Assembly: GCA_964584935.1 (NCBI GenBank)
Contig: CAZPBN010000002.1
Coordinates: 100,002 to 164,001 of the forward strand
Source: CAZPBN01 sp964584935
GTDB lineage: Bacteria; Acidobacteriota; Aminicenantia; Aminicenantales; Aminicenantaceae
Reading direction: 5' to 3'
Length of the DNA stretch: 64,000 nucleotides
The notes beneath the pieces were generated by a model. It saw only the letters and a program-made list of their open reading frames with translations, was not told where the DNA came from and searched no databases. Of the stretch, positions 25,801-32,870 are shown piece by piece. The stretch's first letter is position 1. Each line of letters opens with the position of its first letter. The translations under genes and the position numbers were made by a program.

Positions 25801-26039
25801 AATCTTTCAGATATCCACAAAAGCTGTACTGCAAGTTTTCTGTTTTAGCCGGAGATGTGAATCAAAATGTTGATTTTGCTCCCACGGAACAACAGAAGGA
25901 AGTCTTTGCTGTTTTAAAACAGCGTTTTGAAAAGCAGAAAGACCGCTTTGATAAGCTGATTGATATGGATTTGCCTGCTTTTAATCAATTGTTGAAACAG
26001 AATAATATAGAAGGAATCATTATTCCTAAAGTGAAGTGA
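22836..26039 (+). CDS. Exported BNR/sortilin-like beta-propeller protein
   Basis: 1067 residues with a signal peptide (core about 17-32, cleavage near SYAQ). At least nine BNR (Asp-box) motifs of the form S-x-D-x-G-x-x-W can be read, for example KSVDGGTHW, KSTDAGKTW, RTMDGGKTW, KSTDSGETW, VTTDGGRSW and KTSDYGKTW, so most of the protein is one or two large propellers of the VPS10/WD40-YVTN-BNR superfamily. After about residue 760 comes a different region with a beta-sandwich-like part and a charged helical C-terminus. Codons are richer in GC than the neighbours. The function is unknown; such proteins are common exported glycan- or protein-binding propellers. The ribosome-binding site AAGGAGG is very strong. 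Confidence 0.85.
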   Translation: MFDLKKDKNRLRYGFCVTIAILLFVFSGLSDSYAQEITPEIYSQLKYRYIGPPGNRTSAVVGVPGDPLVYYIGASSGGIWKSVDGGTHWDPIFDDQPAQSIGALAIAPSDSNVIWAGTGEAFVRSNISIGNGVYKSTDAGKTWKHMGLDKTGRIGRIAIDSRNPDIVFVASLGHCYGPQKERGVFRTMDGGKTWEQVLFVDENTGCFEIAMDPNNPRILFAGMWPLVIRTWGRESGGPNGGIWKSTDSGETWKHLTGHGLPDPPLGKVGLAIAPSNSSVVYALIETGHPNRGVLWRSNDGGENWKLMSYNRILNERPHYASRIMVNPADENEVYFAANSQSITYDGGYTTENTHWSGDCHDMWADPENPDRMMISDDGGVIITLDRGKNWRRIILPVAQMYHVAVDNQVPYYVYGGRQDGSAYKGPSTAGSFSSWGRTRSLWEATAGGECGFIIPDPVNPDIVWGGSYNAQLERANYKTGHIRTAHVWPESIYGSHASVARYRFNWTFPIHISPHDHNKVYVGSQFVHVTTDGGRSWKIISPDLSTNDESKMGPSGGLTRDNLAVEYGCVVFAIAESPLENGCIWAGTNDGLVHVTRDGGKQWIDVTKNIPDLPPWGTVSNIEPSKYDAGKAYITIDFHQMNNRDPFIYKTSDYGKTWKSISSDIPKSVFSYAHWIHEDPVREGLLYMGTENAIYISFNDGENWLPLQNNLPHAPVHHMVVQKDFNDLVIGTYGRGFWIMDDVSSLQQLTGEVIASDVHIFKPNHSYRLHSKAGGPYVSPHVYIDYYLKKEYKELVHISIFEKNGNLVNTFQGTSQKGINRISWNLRHSGARGAKLRTKPPGNPHVVEEKRFHHMWEREGWYPIISWGTSGGFRGFMVAPGKYTVKLNIDGKEYTEELEVKKDPNSLGTLEDIKKQVAFQIELRSNLNTVSDMISEIEWMRKQLYDLRDLIENEKDSKNILSSIKDFDKKLRSVEDELFQHTIAEGDSKSFRYPQKLYCKFSVLAGDVNQNVDFAPTEQQKEVFAVLKQRFEKQKDRFDKLIDMDLPAFNQLLKQNNIEGIIIPKVK

Positions 26040-26288
26040 TTGGTTATTTATTTGTTTGATAAGAAAAACCATTGTTTTATTTTCTATTTGTTGCTCATAC
26101 CCTTTTTATCTTCTTATGGGTTGTTGATGATTCCTTCTCTACTTATTGCTCTTATGAGCAAGAATCCTCAGAATTACTCTTTTGGAATTCACTACAGTGC
26201 CACCTTAGTGCCCTTTGTTTTTCTCGCTTTGATTTATGGATTAAAGAGAGTCAGAAATATTCCCTTATTTACAAAAGTGAAGAGATAA
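26040..26288 (+). pseudogene. C-terminal relic of a DUF2079-type membrane protein
   Basis: The frame opens directly at the stop of the BNR gene, with only a TTG and no ribosome-binding site, and runs for 82 residues. It contains M-I-P-S-L-L-I-A-L-M-S-K-N-P and I-H-Y-S-A-T-L-V-P-F-V-F-L-A-L-I-Y-G, which closely resemble the conserved C-terminal part of DUF2079 polytopic membrane proteins (normally about 450-600 residues). The N-terminal four-fifths are missing, so this is best read as a truncated remnant left by a deletion or insertion at the BNR gene boundary. The next 334 bp (26289-26622) hold no convincing gene. Confidence 0.6.
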
Positions 26289-26622
26289 AATTATTTAAAA
26301 AAACTTTTTAGTTTTTTCTGCCTGATTCATCCCATTCAGATGTGAATACATCCGGGGTCCAATTTTATCATTTTATCTGACAAAATCACTCTTCTTTTTG
26401 AGACATTAAACTGGCTGTGTCCGTCTATTAAATGTGATGAGAAGACACTCCGCATTGGAAAGAATAAAAAGTAATAAAAATCAGTTTGAATATCAAAAAT
26501 CCGGAGATTATATATTAAAAGAATTGTCATACTGGAGGAATCAAAGAAATTTTTATCTTTGTGTTGATAAAAACTTCAATTTTCCTTCAGGTATTAGACA
26601 TAACAAATTTAAGGAGGTTTGA

Positions 26623-26886
26623 ATGAAAAGATTAAGAAATGAGGCCTTCAAAAGGTATCTGAGTGGGTTCATTGTGGTGATGCTCTTATTCTTTTTTGTT
26701 TCAATGGGAGATCTATCAGCGGGAACATGTGAAAAAGCATTGAAGAAATGTCTGATTGATGCCGGAGCAGCCGGTGTTTTAGGGGCAGTTGCCGGGTCTT
26801 TGATAGGCGCTGCCATAGGAGCCGGGGTTTATGCAGGATGGTGTGTTGACGGGTATTTCTGGTGCTTGAGTTATTATAAGAAATGA
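26623..26886 (+). CDS. Small exported twin-CX6C protein with glycine-zipper helix (A)
   Basis: 87 residues, not assigned to a known family. A positively charged N-terminus and hydrophobic core (about 15-28) form a signal peptide. The mature part has four cysteines at 36, 43, 74 and 81, giving C-x6-C, a 30-residue middle, and C-x6-C. The middle is a Gly/Ala helix with repeated G-x3-G spacing (GAVAGSLIGAAIGAG) that could insert in or pack against a membrane. It shares C-E-K-A-x3-C and C-x2-G-Y-x2-C-L with the next gene, so the two are paralogues. AAGGAGG precedes the ATG. Two intramolecular disulphides closing a helical hairpin are the natural prediction. Confidence 0.75.
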   Translation: MKRLRNEAFKRYLSGFIVVMLLFFFVSMGDLSAGTCEKALKKCLIDAGAAGVLGAVAGSLIGAAIGAGVYAGWCVDGYFWCLSYYKK

Positions 26887-26931
26887 ACTTTGAATGGGAT
26901 TATGAAATGATGTTTTTTTTAGGAGGGAAAA

Positions 26932-27183
26932 ATGATTTTAAACAATCAGAAAAGGATTAAAAAAGCATCTGTCGCTTTATTGGTGCTTATTGTGTTTATA
27001 AGCCTTAATGCGACTCCTTTAATTGGGGGTTCTTGTGAGAAAGCATATTCCAAATGTATGGATCGGGGGACTAAGTCAGCGGATTCTTTTTGGAATAAGA
27101 TCTATAATTTAATTGTGTATGCGGTGAACTTTGAGAATTGTACTGAAGGCTATTTGTTTTGCTTGAAATATTTGGCAAAATGA
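26932..27183 (+). CDS. Small exported twin-CX6C protein (B)
   Basis: 83 residues and paralogous to the preceding gene. A basic N-terminus and hydrophobic core (about 12-30) form a signal peptide. Cysteines at 35, 42, 70 and 77 repeat the C-x6-C ... C-x6-C pattern with a 27-residue middle. The motifs C-E-K-A-Y-S-K-C and C-T-E-G-Y-L-F-C-L align directly with CEKALKKC and CVDGYFWCL in protein A. The middle here is polar and aromatic (DSFWNKIYNLIVYAV) instead of glycine-rich, so the two are diverged partners rather than recent duplicates. It starts 45 bp after gene A and ends 41 bp before the 6-bladed propeller gene, all with good ribosome-binding sites. Confidence 0.75.
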   Translation: MILNNQKRIKKASVALLVLIVFISLNATPLIGGSCEKAYSKCMDRGTKSADSFWNKIYNLIVYAVNFENCTEGYLFCLKYLAK

Positions 27184-27224
27184 CTTTTATGAGAATATTT
27201 GATTAGAAGGGGGCCAATATAAAA

Positions 27225-28187
27225 ATGATTTTATCACCTAGTAAAAAGTTAGGCGTCGTATTATTCTTTGTGGTGATGTTTATTTCTCCATTATATTTAG
27301 TTGCTGGAGAAGAAATAAAAAAAATCCAACTCCATGAAGTCCTATCAATTGGAGGATGGAATAATGACTTATTATTTCAATGGGTTGCAGTTGTCTCTGA
27401 TTCAGAACAAAATATATATGTCACCGATACAATGGATTATAAGTTAAAGAAATTTGATTCTCAAGGAAATTTAATGAAAGAAACAGGAAGTAAAGGCCAG
27501 GGGCCAGGAGAATTTTTGGCCCCCCGTCTAATCGGAGTGACAGACCTGTATTTATATGTATCTGATCAATACAAACACTGCATTCAAGTTTTTGATAAGG
27601 AGCTGAATTTCAAAAAATTAATCAAGATAAGAAACACTATCTCCGATTTGGAAGTCTTATCTGATAACAAAATTATCATATCCACTATAGGGGAGAAAAG
27701 AAGCAGGCTTATTTTTTATGATTCGAAAGGGAAAAACATTGGAGAACTGGAATATTCAAAAAAATCCCGTTTTGCTATGGACAGGGTGCAGTTTGAAGTG
27801 GATCAGCACGGGAATTATTATCTTGTCTATAATTTCAGGGATAGAATAGAGAAGTATAATTCTGATGGGAAGAAACTTTGGTCTAAGAAGTTATTAAAGG
27901 TAGGAAAAGCAGAAAGAAAAAAAATTGGAGAGAAAAAAATCCCTGTTCGGTTTATTTACAAAGACATTGAATTGGATAAATGCGGAAATATATATATATT
28001 GGGAGGAAGTTATTCTAAGAATAAAAGCCAGGATGTCTATGTGCTTGACCACAATGGCAAAATGATCGCCACCTTTGTTTTACCGGAAGCAAGTCATTGC
28101 CTATACATAGATGATAAGGATTTTCTCTATTCAAGACATAATGACGGGATAACCTTAAAGAAATATAAAATGAATAAAATATATTAA
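27225..28187 (+). CDS. Exported 6-bladed beta-propeller (NHL-like) protein
   Basis: 320 residues with a signal peptide (core about 9-25). The body repeats blade motifs such as I-Y-V-T-D-x-x-x-x-x-L-K-K-F-D-S-Q-G, L-Y-V-S-D-Q-Y-K-H-C-I-Q-V-F-D-K and G-N-I-Y-I-L, as expected of NHL/6-bladed propellers. A G-S-K-G-Q-G-P-G-E-F segment between blades 1 and 2 is the family's most conserved loop. These proteins are mostly of unknown function and often act as exported binding modules. It is co-oriented and closely spaced with the two twin-CX6C genes and with a 61-residue membrane protein 10 bp downstream, suggesting a four-gene unit. Confidence 0.8.
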   Translation: MILSPSKKLGVVLFFVVMFISPLYLVAGEEIKKIQLHEVLSIGGWNNDLLFQWVAVVSDSEQNIYVTDTMDYKLKKFDSQGNLMKETGSKGQGPGEFLAPRLIGVTDLYLYVSDQYKHCIQVFDKELNFKKLIKIRNTISDLEVLSDNKIIISTIGEKRSRLIFYDSKGKNIGELEYSKKSRFAMDRVQFEVDQHGNYYLVYNFRDRIEKYNSDGKKLWSKKLLKVGKAERKKIGEKKIPVRFIYKDIELDKCGNIYILGGSYSKNKSQDVYVLDHNGKMIATFVLPEASHCLYIDDKDFLYSRHNDGITLKKYKMNKIY

Positions 28188-28197
28188 GGAGTAGGGT

Positions 28198-28383
28198 ATG
28201 AATATCAAATACAGGAAAAATTTATCTGTTGTTTTATTGATTCTGGCAATTTTGTTATTGAATCCTTCTGTTCTTGGACTGATTGAAGGTATGAAGTTTA
28301 ATTTATCAATAAACAATATCATTTCAATGCTCTGTTTGATTGCAGCGGTTATCATAAGATTTGCTTTCAAGAATAAACAGTAA
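28198..28383 (+). CDS. Small two-helix membrane protein
   Basis: 61 residues with two hydrophobic helices (about 9-28 and 39-56) and basic ends, not recognised as a family. The ribosome-binding site AAGGAG lies correctly before the ATG, and it begins 10 bp after the 6-bladed propeller gene, so it is probably real and co-expressed. Small membrane proteins of this form can stabilise or localise an exported partner, but nothing in the sequence proves that. Confidence 0.6.
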   Translation: MNIKYRKNLSVVLLILAILLLNPSVLGLIEGMKFNLSINNIISMLCLIAAVIIRFAFKNKQ

Positions 28384-28493
28384 AAAACAAAACAGAGGAT
28401 CATTTGAACCAAAAGAGAAATATCATGCCTCATTCAGAAATGGTGAGGAATTATCAAAAGCAGGCGTGATAAGTTTTATAAGCTCTTGAAAAT

Positions 28494-29582
28494 TCAAAAT
28501 TTATCAAACACAACCAGGTTATCCAGTTTTTTCTTGGGAGGAGGATCAGGCCATTCCAAAGGTATGCCAATAGGAGTGAAACAAATCAATTTGTAGTGAT
28601 CCGGGATTTTAAAGAAATTTTTCATTTTTCTTTCCGGGAAAAAAGAGGTGAAAAAACCTGTTCCGTATCCCAGTGCCCGGGCTGCGATCATCATATATCC
28701 TGCTGCCAGGGTTCCGTCATAAAGAATATAATTGGAATATTTAGCCTGAGTGTCAACCAGGACTGCTACATAGACCGGAGCGGAGAGAACATCATTAAAA
28801 ACAGTTCTCAATTTTTCTTTTATTGATGAAAGTTTTTCAGGCGGTGGTTTATTTTTTTCTTTGTCGTTTTCTAAATACCACCGAAGAGCGGCGGCATTGA
28901 GTTGGTTTAATTGTTCTCTATCCCGAATGACCAAAAATTTCCAGGGTTGCTGATTTCCAGCTGTCGGAGCAAAATGAGCCGCTTCCAGGATTTTAAGAAT
29001 GTGTTCTTCGGGAACCGGATCAGGTTTGAATTTTCTGACAGTGCGACGGTTTTTTATGATGTCAAAAAGATAAGTCTGGTTTTGAGTGTAGGTAATGGTT
29101 TCATCAGCTTCGGTTACGAGGTTATTGAAGGGGGTGCATACATCTGCGACAACTTTCCACATGTTATCTTCTTTGTGGAAAATCAGGGTGAAGTATGAAT
29201 CAAGGATGTATTTTCCTTTTTCTGGCAATGTGCTTTTATAGTGATAAATGGCGTTTGTATAACCGTATTGTTCTCCTTCATGAGTTTCTAAAAGTTCAAC
29301 TGGCATTTCCCATCCTGTCTTATCAAACCAATCTTTGTGGAATTTGTAGTATTCTGAGCGAGAATCAATCAATTTGCCACGGCTGGTAAGAAAAAAGAAT
29401 TCTTCGTTATCGGTTATTGTTGTGAAAAGTGATTCCAGATCCGAGTTATGGATAGCATTGACATAGACCCAAAAAGTCTGCTCCACAGAAAGGCCGGGTT
29501 TGTTTTTTTCTTGAGCCATTGTTCCATGGGGCAGACTCGAAACCATGAAAATCAAAATACTTGACAGAAAAATTTTCTTCAT
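28494..29582 (-). CDS. Exported NTF2-like domain fused to a nitroreductase
   Basis: 362 residues. A signal peptide (core about 5-21, ending near GTMAQ) is followed by an NTF2/SnoaL-like domain (about 30-150, beginning S-V-E-Q-T-F-W-V-Y-V-N-A-I) and then an FMN-dependent nitroreductase domain (about 175-360) with R-R-T-V-R-K-F and A-A-H-F-A-P-T-A-G-N-Q-Q-P-W-K-F. The nitroreductase motifs are intact, so flavin binding is likely. Nitroreductases are normally cytoplasmic; export and the extra domain are unusual, and FMN would have to be acquired outside or the protein folded before export. GGAAAGGAG precedes the ATG, and a sigma54-type promoter lies 40 bp upstream. Confidence 0.85.
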   Translation of the reverse strand: MKKIFLSSILIFMVSSLPHGTMAQEKNKPGLSVEQTFWVYVNAIHNSDLESLFTTITDNEEFFFLTSRGKLIDSRSEYYKFHKDWFDKTGWEMPVELLETHEGEQYGYTNAIYHYKSTLPEKGKYILDSYFTLIFHKEDNMWKVVADVCTPFNNLVTEADETITYTQNQTYLFDIIKNRRTVRKFKPDPVPEEHILKILEAAHFAPTAGNQQPWKFLVIRDREQLNQLNAAALRWYLENDKEKNKPPPEKLSSIKEKLRTVFNDVLSAPVYVAVLVDTQAKYSNYILYDGTLAAGYMMIAARALGYGTGFFTSFFPERKMKNFFKIPDHYKLICFTPIGIPLEWPDPPPKKKLDNLVVFDKF

Positions 29583-29614
29583 GACGTCTCCTTTCCATTT
29601 TTATTAAATTTTGA

Positions 29615-29632
29615 AGCAATTTTAATGCCAAA
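29615..29632 (-). promoter_or_regulatory. Sigma54 (-24/-12) promoter of the exported nitroreductase
   Basis: On the minus strand TTGGCATTAAAATTGCTT has GG (29629-29628) and GC (29617-29616) exactly ten bases apart, with the same TTGGCAT start and TGCTT end as the sites at 2794 and 8740. The predicted start near 29604 leaves a 22-base leader containing the ribosome-binding site of the nitroreductase gene. The remaining spacer 29633-29881 shows nothing else I can identify. Confidence 0.7.
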
Positions 29633-29881
29633 ATAATATTATTTTTTCCCTGTTGAATTAAGATTAAAATCCAATATTTGTTAAAAATGGAGATTTTTGT
29701 AAAAATATTTTACTTTCTACCTATGATTTTGGATTCGGAATCAAAAAAAAATCAATTAAGGATCGAACTCTAAATAAGAATCAATGTTCAAGAGATCAGG
29801 GATGTCCATCGAAGAAGGCAATACAGAAATAAATCAATTCAGCCATTATATGATCGATATCTCACAGACTGAAATAGTGGG

Positions 29882-29910
29882 TTGACATTTTCTGTGTTTT
29901 TATTTTAAAT
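29882..29910 (+). promoter_or_regulatory. Sigma70-type promoter of the 99-residue gene
   Basis: TTGACA (29882-29887), a 17-bp spacer and TTAAAT (29905-29910) form a reasonable housekeeping promoter, with a start near 29917. Confidence 0.5.
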
Positions 29911-29949
29911 AAAAATATACAAAATAAGTCGTATCATCCGTATTTTCCT

Positions 29950-30249
29950 TTGTGGGTTGACAAAGAAAAACGTCTTTATGAGGTCGAAGAGTTTAAACAA
30001 ATTTTAAATAAATTTTCAGAGCTGGAAATAAAAAAGGAGGTTGTTTTTATATACAAACGATCTTCAACACTGAAGAGAATCATCCAACTGGCTATAAATC
30101 ATCATTATTCAACATTTTGTTTTTACAATCCGGATGAATTTAAAACGTGTATGGGTCGGTTCATAAAAAATTTAAAACAGGAATTTCCGGATTTTGATCA
30201 TATTACTTGGCAGGATGAGAATATTCTTTATGTGATCAATAAACAGTGA
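29950..30249 (+). CDS. Hypothetical small basic protein
   Basis: The frame gives 99 residues from a TTG at 29950 and is not recognised. It looks like a compact alpha/beta cytoplasmic domain: E-V-V-F-I-Y-K-R, T-L-K-R-I-I-Q-L-A-I-N-H-H, Y-S-T-F-C-F-Y-N, and a C-terminal strand NILYVINK. No signal peptide is seen. The frame is open back to a TAG at 29875, and no ATG or ribosome-binding site occurs before the coding-like part, so the start is uncertain. A promoter just upstream supports expression. It ends 55 bp before the M28 peptidase. Confidence 0.5.
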   Translation: MWVDKEKRLYEVEEFKQILNKFSELEIKKEVVFIYKRSSTLKRIIQLAINHHYSTFCFYNPDEFKTCMGRFIKNLKQEFPDFDHITWQDENILYVINKQ

Positions 30250-30304
30250 TATGATTTACATTCTTAATACAAATAATAAATATCACTGGACATAAGGAGG
30301 AGTG

Positions 30305-31912
30305 ATGAAAAAAGCGACATTTATAATCATAATTTTTGTTTTGCCTTTTTTTATATGGAGCTGCCGGTCTTCGAAAACAGATATTCAGCCCATTGATACC
30401 CAAGAAATTGAAGCCCATATTCGATTTTTATCAGATGACCTTCTTGAAGGACGGGGTATAGGGAGTAAAGGATTGTCTATAGCAGCTCTTTACCAGGAGA
30501 ATTTTTTCAGAGGATTAGGACTGGAGCCTCTTTTTAATGGAAGTTATCGTCAGTCTTTTGAATTAAAGGGAAGTCTTCCTGATAAAAAGGCAACTCTTGA
30601 GATAATATCAGAGGAAGAAACCATATCTTTGAGTATAATGGATGATTTTGTCATTAATTCTTATCGTGAAGATTGTCCTGTAGGAGTTGAGGGAGAACTC
30701 GTATATTGCGGATATCTTATCCAGGCACCGGAAAAAAATTGGGATGATATCAAGGATGCCAACTTGAACAATAAAGTATTGCTTGTTGAAGTCAATGAAC
30801 CGGGTAATCATCCCGGTGGTATTTTTGAAGGAGAAGATATGACTTTATATGGTCGGTGGACCTATAAAATGGAAAAAGCTTCAGAGTTGGGAGCAACCGG
30901 TATTCTCCTTATTCACAATACGAAAGGGGCATCTTACGGATGGAGTGTTGTTCAAAATTCATGGTCAGGTGAAGCCTTTTTCCTTCCCACTAAGAAGACT
31001 CATCTTTTTTATCAAGGATGGATTCATAGGGATGCAGCAGATAGTATTTTGAGTTATTCCGGACTTAATAGAGAATCTCTTTTAATGAAAGCCGAATTAA
31101 GGGATTTTGAACCAGTTCCTTTAGGCTTGTCAATAAGAGTTCGTCAAAAATCTTCCTTTAGAACCGTTGAAACTGAAAACATAGGAGCCCTTCTTAAAGG
31201 AAAGCATAGACACAATGAAGGGAAATATATCATACTTTCTGCTCATTACGACCATCTGGGAAAAGATACAAGCCTTAAAGGCGACCAAATCTATAATGGA
31301 GCAGTTGATAATTGTTCGGCATCAGCCACTCTTCTATCCCTTGCCAGGTATTATTCCCAGATTCCAGATAGAGTTAAAGTCAATCTTGCATTTGTCTCTG
31401 TTTCTGCCGAAGAAGAGGGACTTTTAGGTTCTGAGTATTTCGCAAACCACCTACCTTTTGCTCGTTCTTCTGTCCTAGGCAATATAAATTTTGAGATGAC
31501 AAATGTATGGGGAAAAACAGAAGAGGTCTATGCCATTGGAGCCAAATATTCAGATTTGGATGATTATTGTAAGGAGGCAGCTGAAAATTTGAAATGGGAA
31601 TACATTCCGGAAAGAGGAGGAAAATCAGGATTTTTTTTCCGTTCCGATCAGTTTAGTTTTGTGAAGGCAGGAATTCCCGCAGTTTGGCTTCACGAAGGCA
31701 TAACATCAAAAGGAAAGGATAAAGACTTCATAAAAAGGAAACGCCAGGATTATATCAATAATAAATATCATAAAGTGGAGGATGAAATAGGAATTGATTG
31801 GGACCTCCTGGGAACTGTTCAAATTGCTTCCTGGGCAAAGGAGATCATTTCTCTGCTCTCAGAAAGTGAAACTCTTCCCCGTTTTAAACTGTCGTGCCCT
31901 TTTCAAAGATGA
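30305..31912 (+). CDS. M28-family aminopeptidase, probable lipoprotein, with PA insert
   Basis: 535 residues from the ATG at 30305, which is better spaced from AAGGAGG than the GTG at 30302. A hydrophobic signal ending I-W-S-C (Cys near 20) suggests a lipoprotein. Residues of about 130-250 form a PA (protease-associated) domain. The catalytic M28 domain follows, with the zinc ligands in S-A-H-Y-D-H-L-G, N-G-A-V-D-N-C-S-A and S-A-E-E-E-G-L-L-G-S-E-Y-F, and a final His in V-W-L-H-E-G. All metal ligands and the general-base Glu are present, so it should be an active aminopeptidase acting in the periplasm or at the outer membrane. Confidence 0.88.
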   Translation: MKKATFIIIIFVLPFFIWSCRSSKTDIQPIDTQEIEAHIRFLSDDLLEGRGIGSKGLSIAALYQENFFRGLGLEPLFNGSYRQSFELKGSLPDKKATLEIISEEETISLSIMDDFVINSYREDCPVGVEGELVYCGYLIQAPEKNWDDIKDANLNNKVLLVEVNEPGNHPGGIFEGEDMTLYGRWTYKMEKASELGATGILLIHNTKGASYGWSVVQNSWSGEAFFLPTKKTHLFYQGWIHRDAADSILSYSGLNRESLLMKAELRDFEPVPLGLSIRVRQKSSFRTVETENIGALLKGKHRHNEGKYIILSAHYDHLGKDTSLKGDQIYNGAVDNCSASATLLSLARYYSQIPDRVKVNLAFVSVSAEEEGLLGSEYFANHLPFARSSVLGNINFEMTNVWGKTEEVYAIGAKYSDLDDYCKEAAENLKWEYIPERGGKSGFFFRSDQFSFVKAGIPAVWLHEGITSKGKDKDFIKRKRQDYINNKYHKVEDEIGIDWDLLGTVQIASWAKEIISLLSESETLPRFKLSCPFQR

Positions 31913-31978
31913 AAATAAAAAGTTTTCTTTTATTCTTTTTCAATTTATATTTTTGTGTTAAAATAAAGCATATGTGAG

Positions 31979-32794
31979 ATGAGAGAGGATATAAAGAAGA
32001 CATATTTTTCAGATTATTTAAATCCTTCTCAAGTTTTATTTAAAATCAAGTCAAAAGACAAAATTCCGGCAATTGAGGAAGTTCTGGACGTTCTGGTTAA
32101 GCAGAAACATGTCAAAGATAAAAAGATTATTTTAGAAAGAATTCTTAACAGAGAACGTCTGGAAACCACTGCCATAGGATATGGAATTGCTCTTCCTCAT
32201 GCTCGTGTGGATACTGATGGGAAAATAGCTGTGGCTGTGGGGAGGTCTAATGAAGGCATTAATTTTGAAGCAGTGGACGAAAAAAAGGTTCATCTCATTA
32301 TTCTTATCGTATGGAATCCTTCAATCCCAGGTCTTTTCAACCATCTTTTTGCAGGCCTTGCCAAGCATATAAGAAAAACCGAGTTTATAAATAAAATCTT
32401 TGAAGCCAAAAATAAAAGTGATTTGTATAACGTTTTATCTGAGATAGAACTGACTTTTCCCAGAGAGGATCGGATAATAAACCGGGCTAGTCTCCTTAAA
32501 AAATTACAGGATATTGAAATCAAAGCAAAAAATGCAAAGAAAGACAAAAAGGCCAAGTTGAAAAAACAAGCAGAAATGATAAGAAATGAACTGGATGTTT
32601 CTTTGCTCAATAGATATGATAGATTAACCGCACGATATGGTTTTGCTGTGGCAGAAGTGATTGGCGGAACCTGTCAAGGGTGCAATATAAATATTGCCAC
32701 TGGGATTGATGCTGCTATCGAAGGAAGCAATGATATTTATGTCTGTGAGAATTGTGGAAGATTCCTGGTGTCATCAAAGAAAAAGAAAAAATAA
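31979..32794 (+). CDS. PtsN-like EIIA domain fused to a C4 zinc-ribbon domain
   Basis: 271 residues. Residues of about 10-155 form a PTS EIIA type-2 (PtsN/fructose) domain with phospho-acceptor His74 in I-A-L-P-H-A-R-V-D, equivalent to His73 of E. coli PtsN. A lysine-rich helical linker (about 165-205) leads to a C-terminal zinc ribbon with G-G-T-C-Q-G-C and Y-V-C-E-N-C-G-R-F-L, which matches the zf-RING_7 ribbon normally found at the end of a separate coiled-coil protein. I do not know this combination as a standard family. No other PTS gene is nearby, so regulation by phosphorylation, not sugar transport, is the likely role. It is followed by the release-factor-like gene. Confidence 0.8.
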   Translation: MREDIKKTYFSDYLNPSQVLFKIKSKDKIPAIEEVLDVLVKQKHVKDKKIILERILNRERLETTAIGYGIALPHARVDTDGKIAVAVGRSNEGINFEAVDEKKVHLIILIVWNPSIPGLFNHLFAGLAKHIRKTEFINKIFEAKNKSDLYNVLSEIELTFPREDRIINRASLLKKLQDIEIKAKNAKKDKKAKLKKQAEMIRNELDVSLLNRYDRLTARYGFAVAEVIGGTCQGCNINIATGIDAAIEGSNDIYVCENCGRFLVSSKKKKK

Positions 32795-32870
32795 TTCTTT
32801 TTAATTGTATTTTGTTCAAAAGGGAACTCTAACTATACATTGTCAAAGGGAGTTTTTCAACGGGTCTAAA

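Noticed and set aside
26434..26622. 62-codon frame ending at the base before the first twin-CX6C gene
   Set aside because: No ribosome-binding site and no recognisable domain; AT-biased composition fits a chance frame, though the stop-to-start adjacency was tempting.
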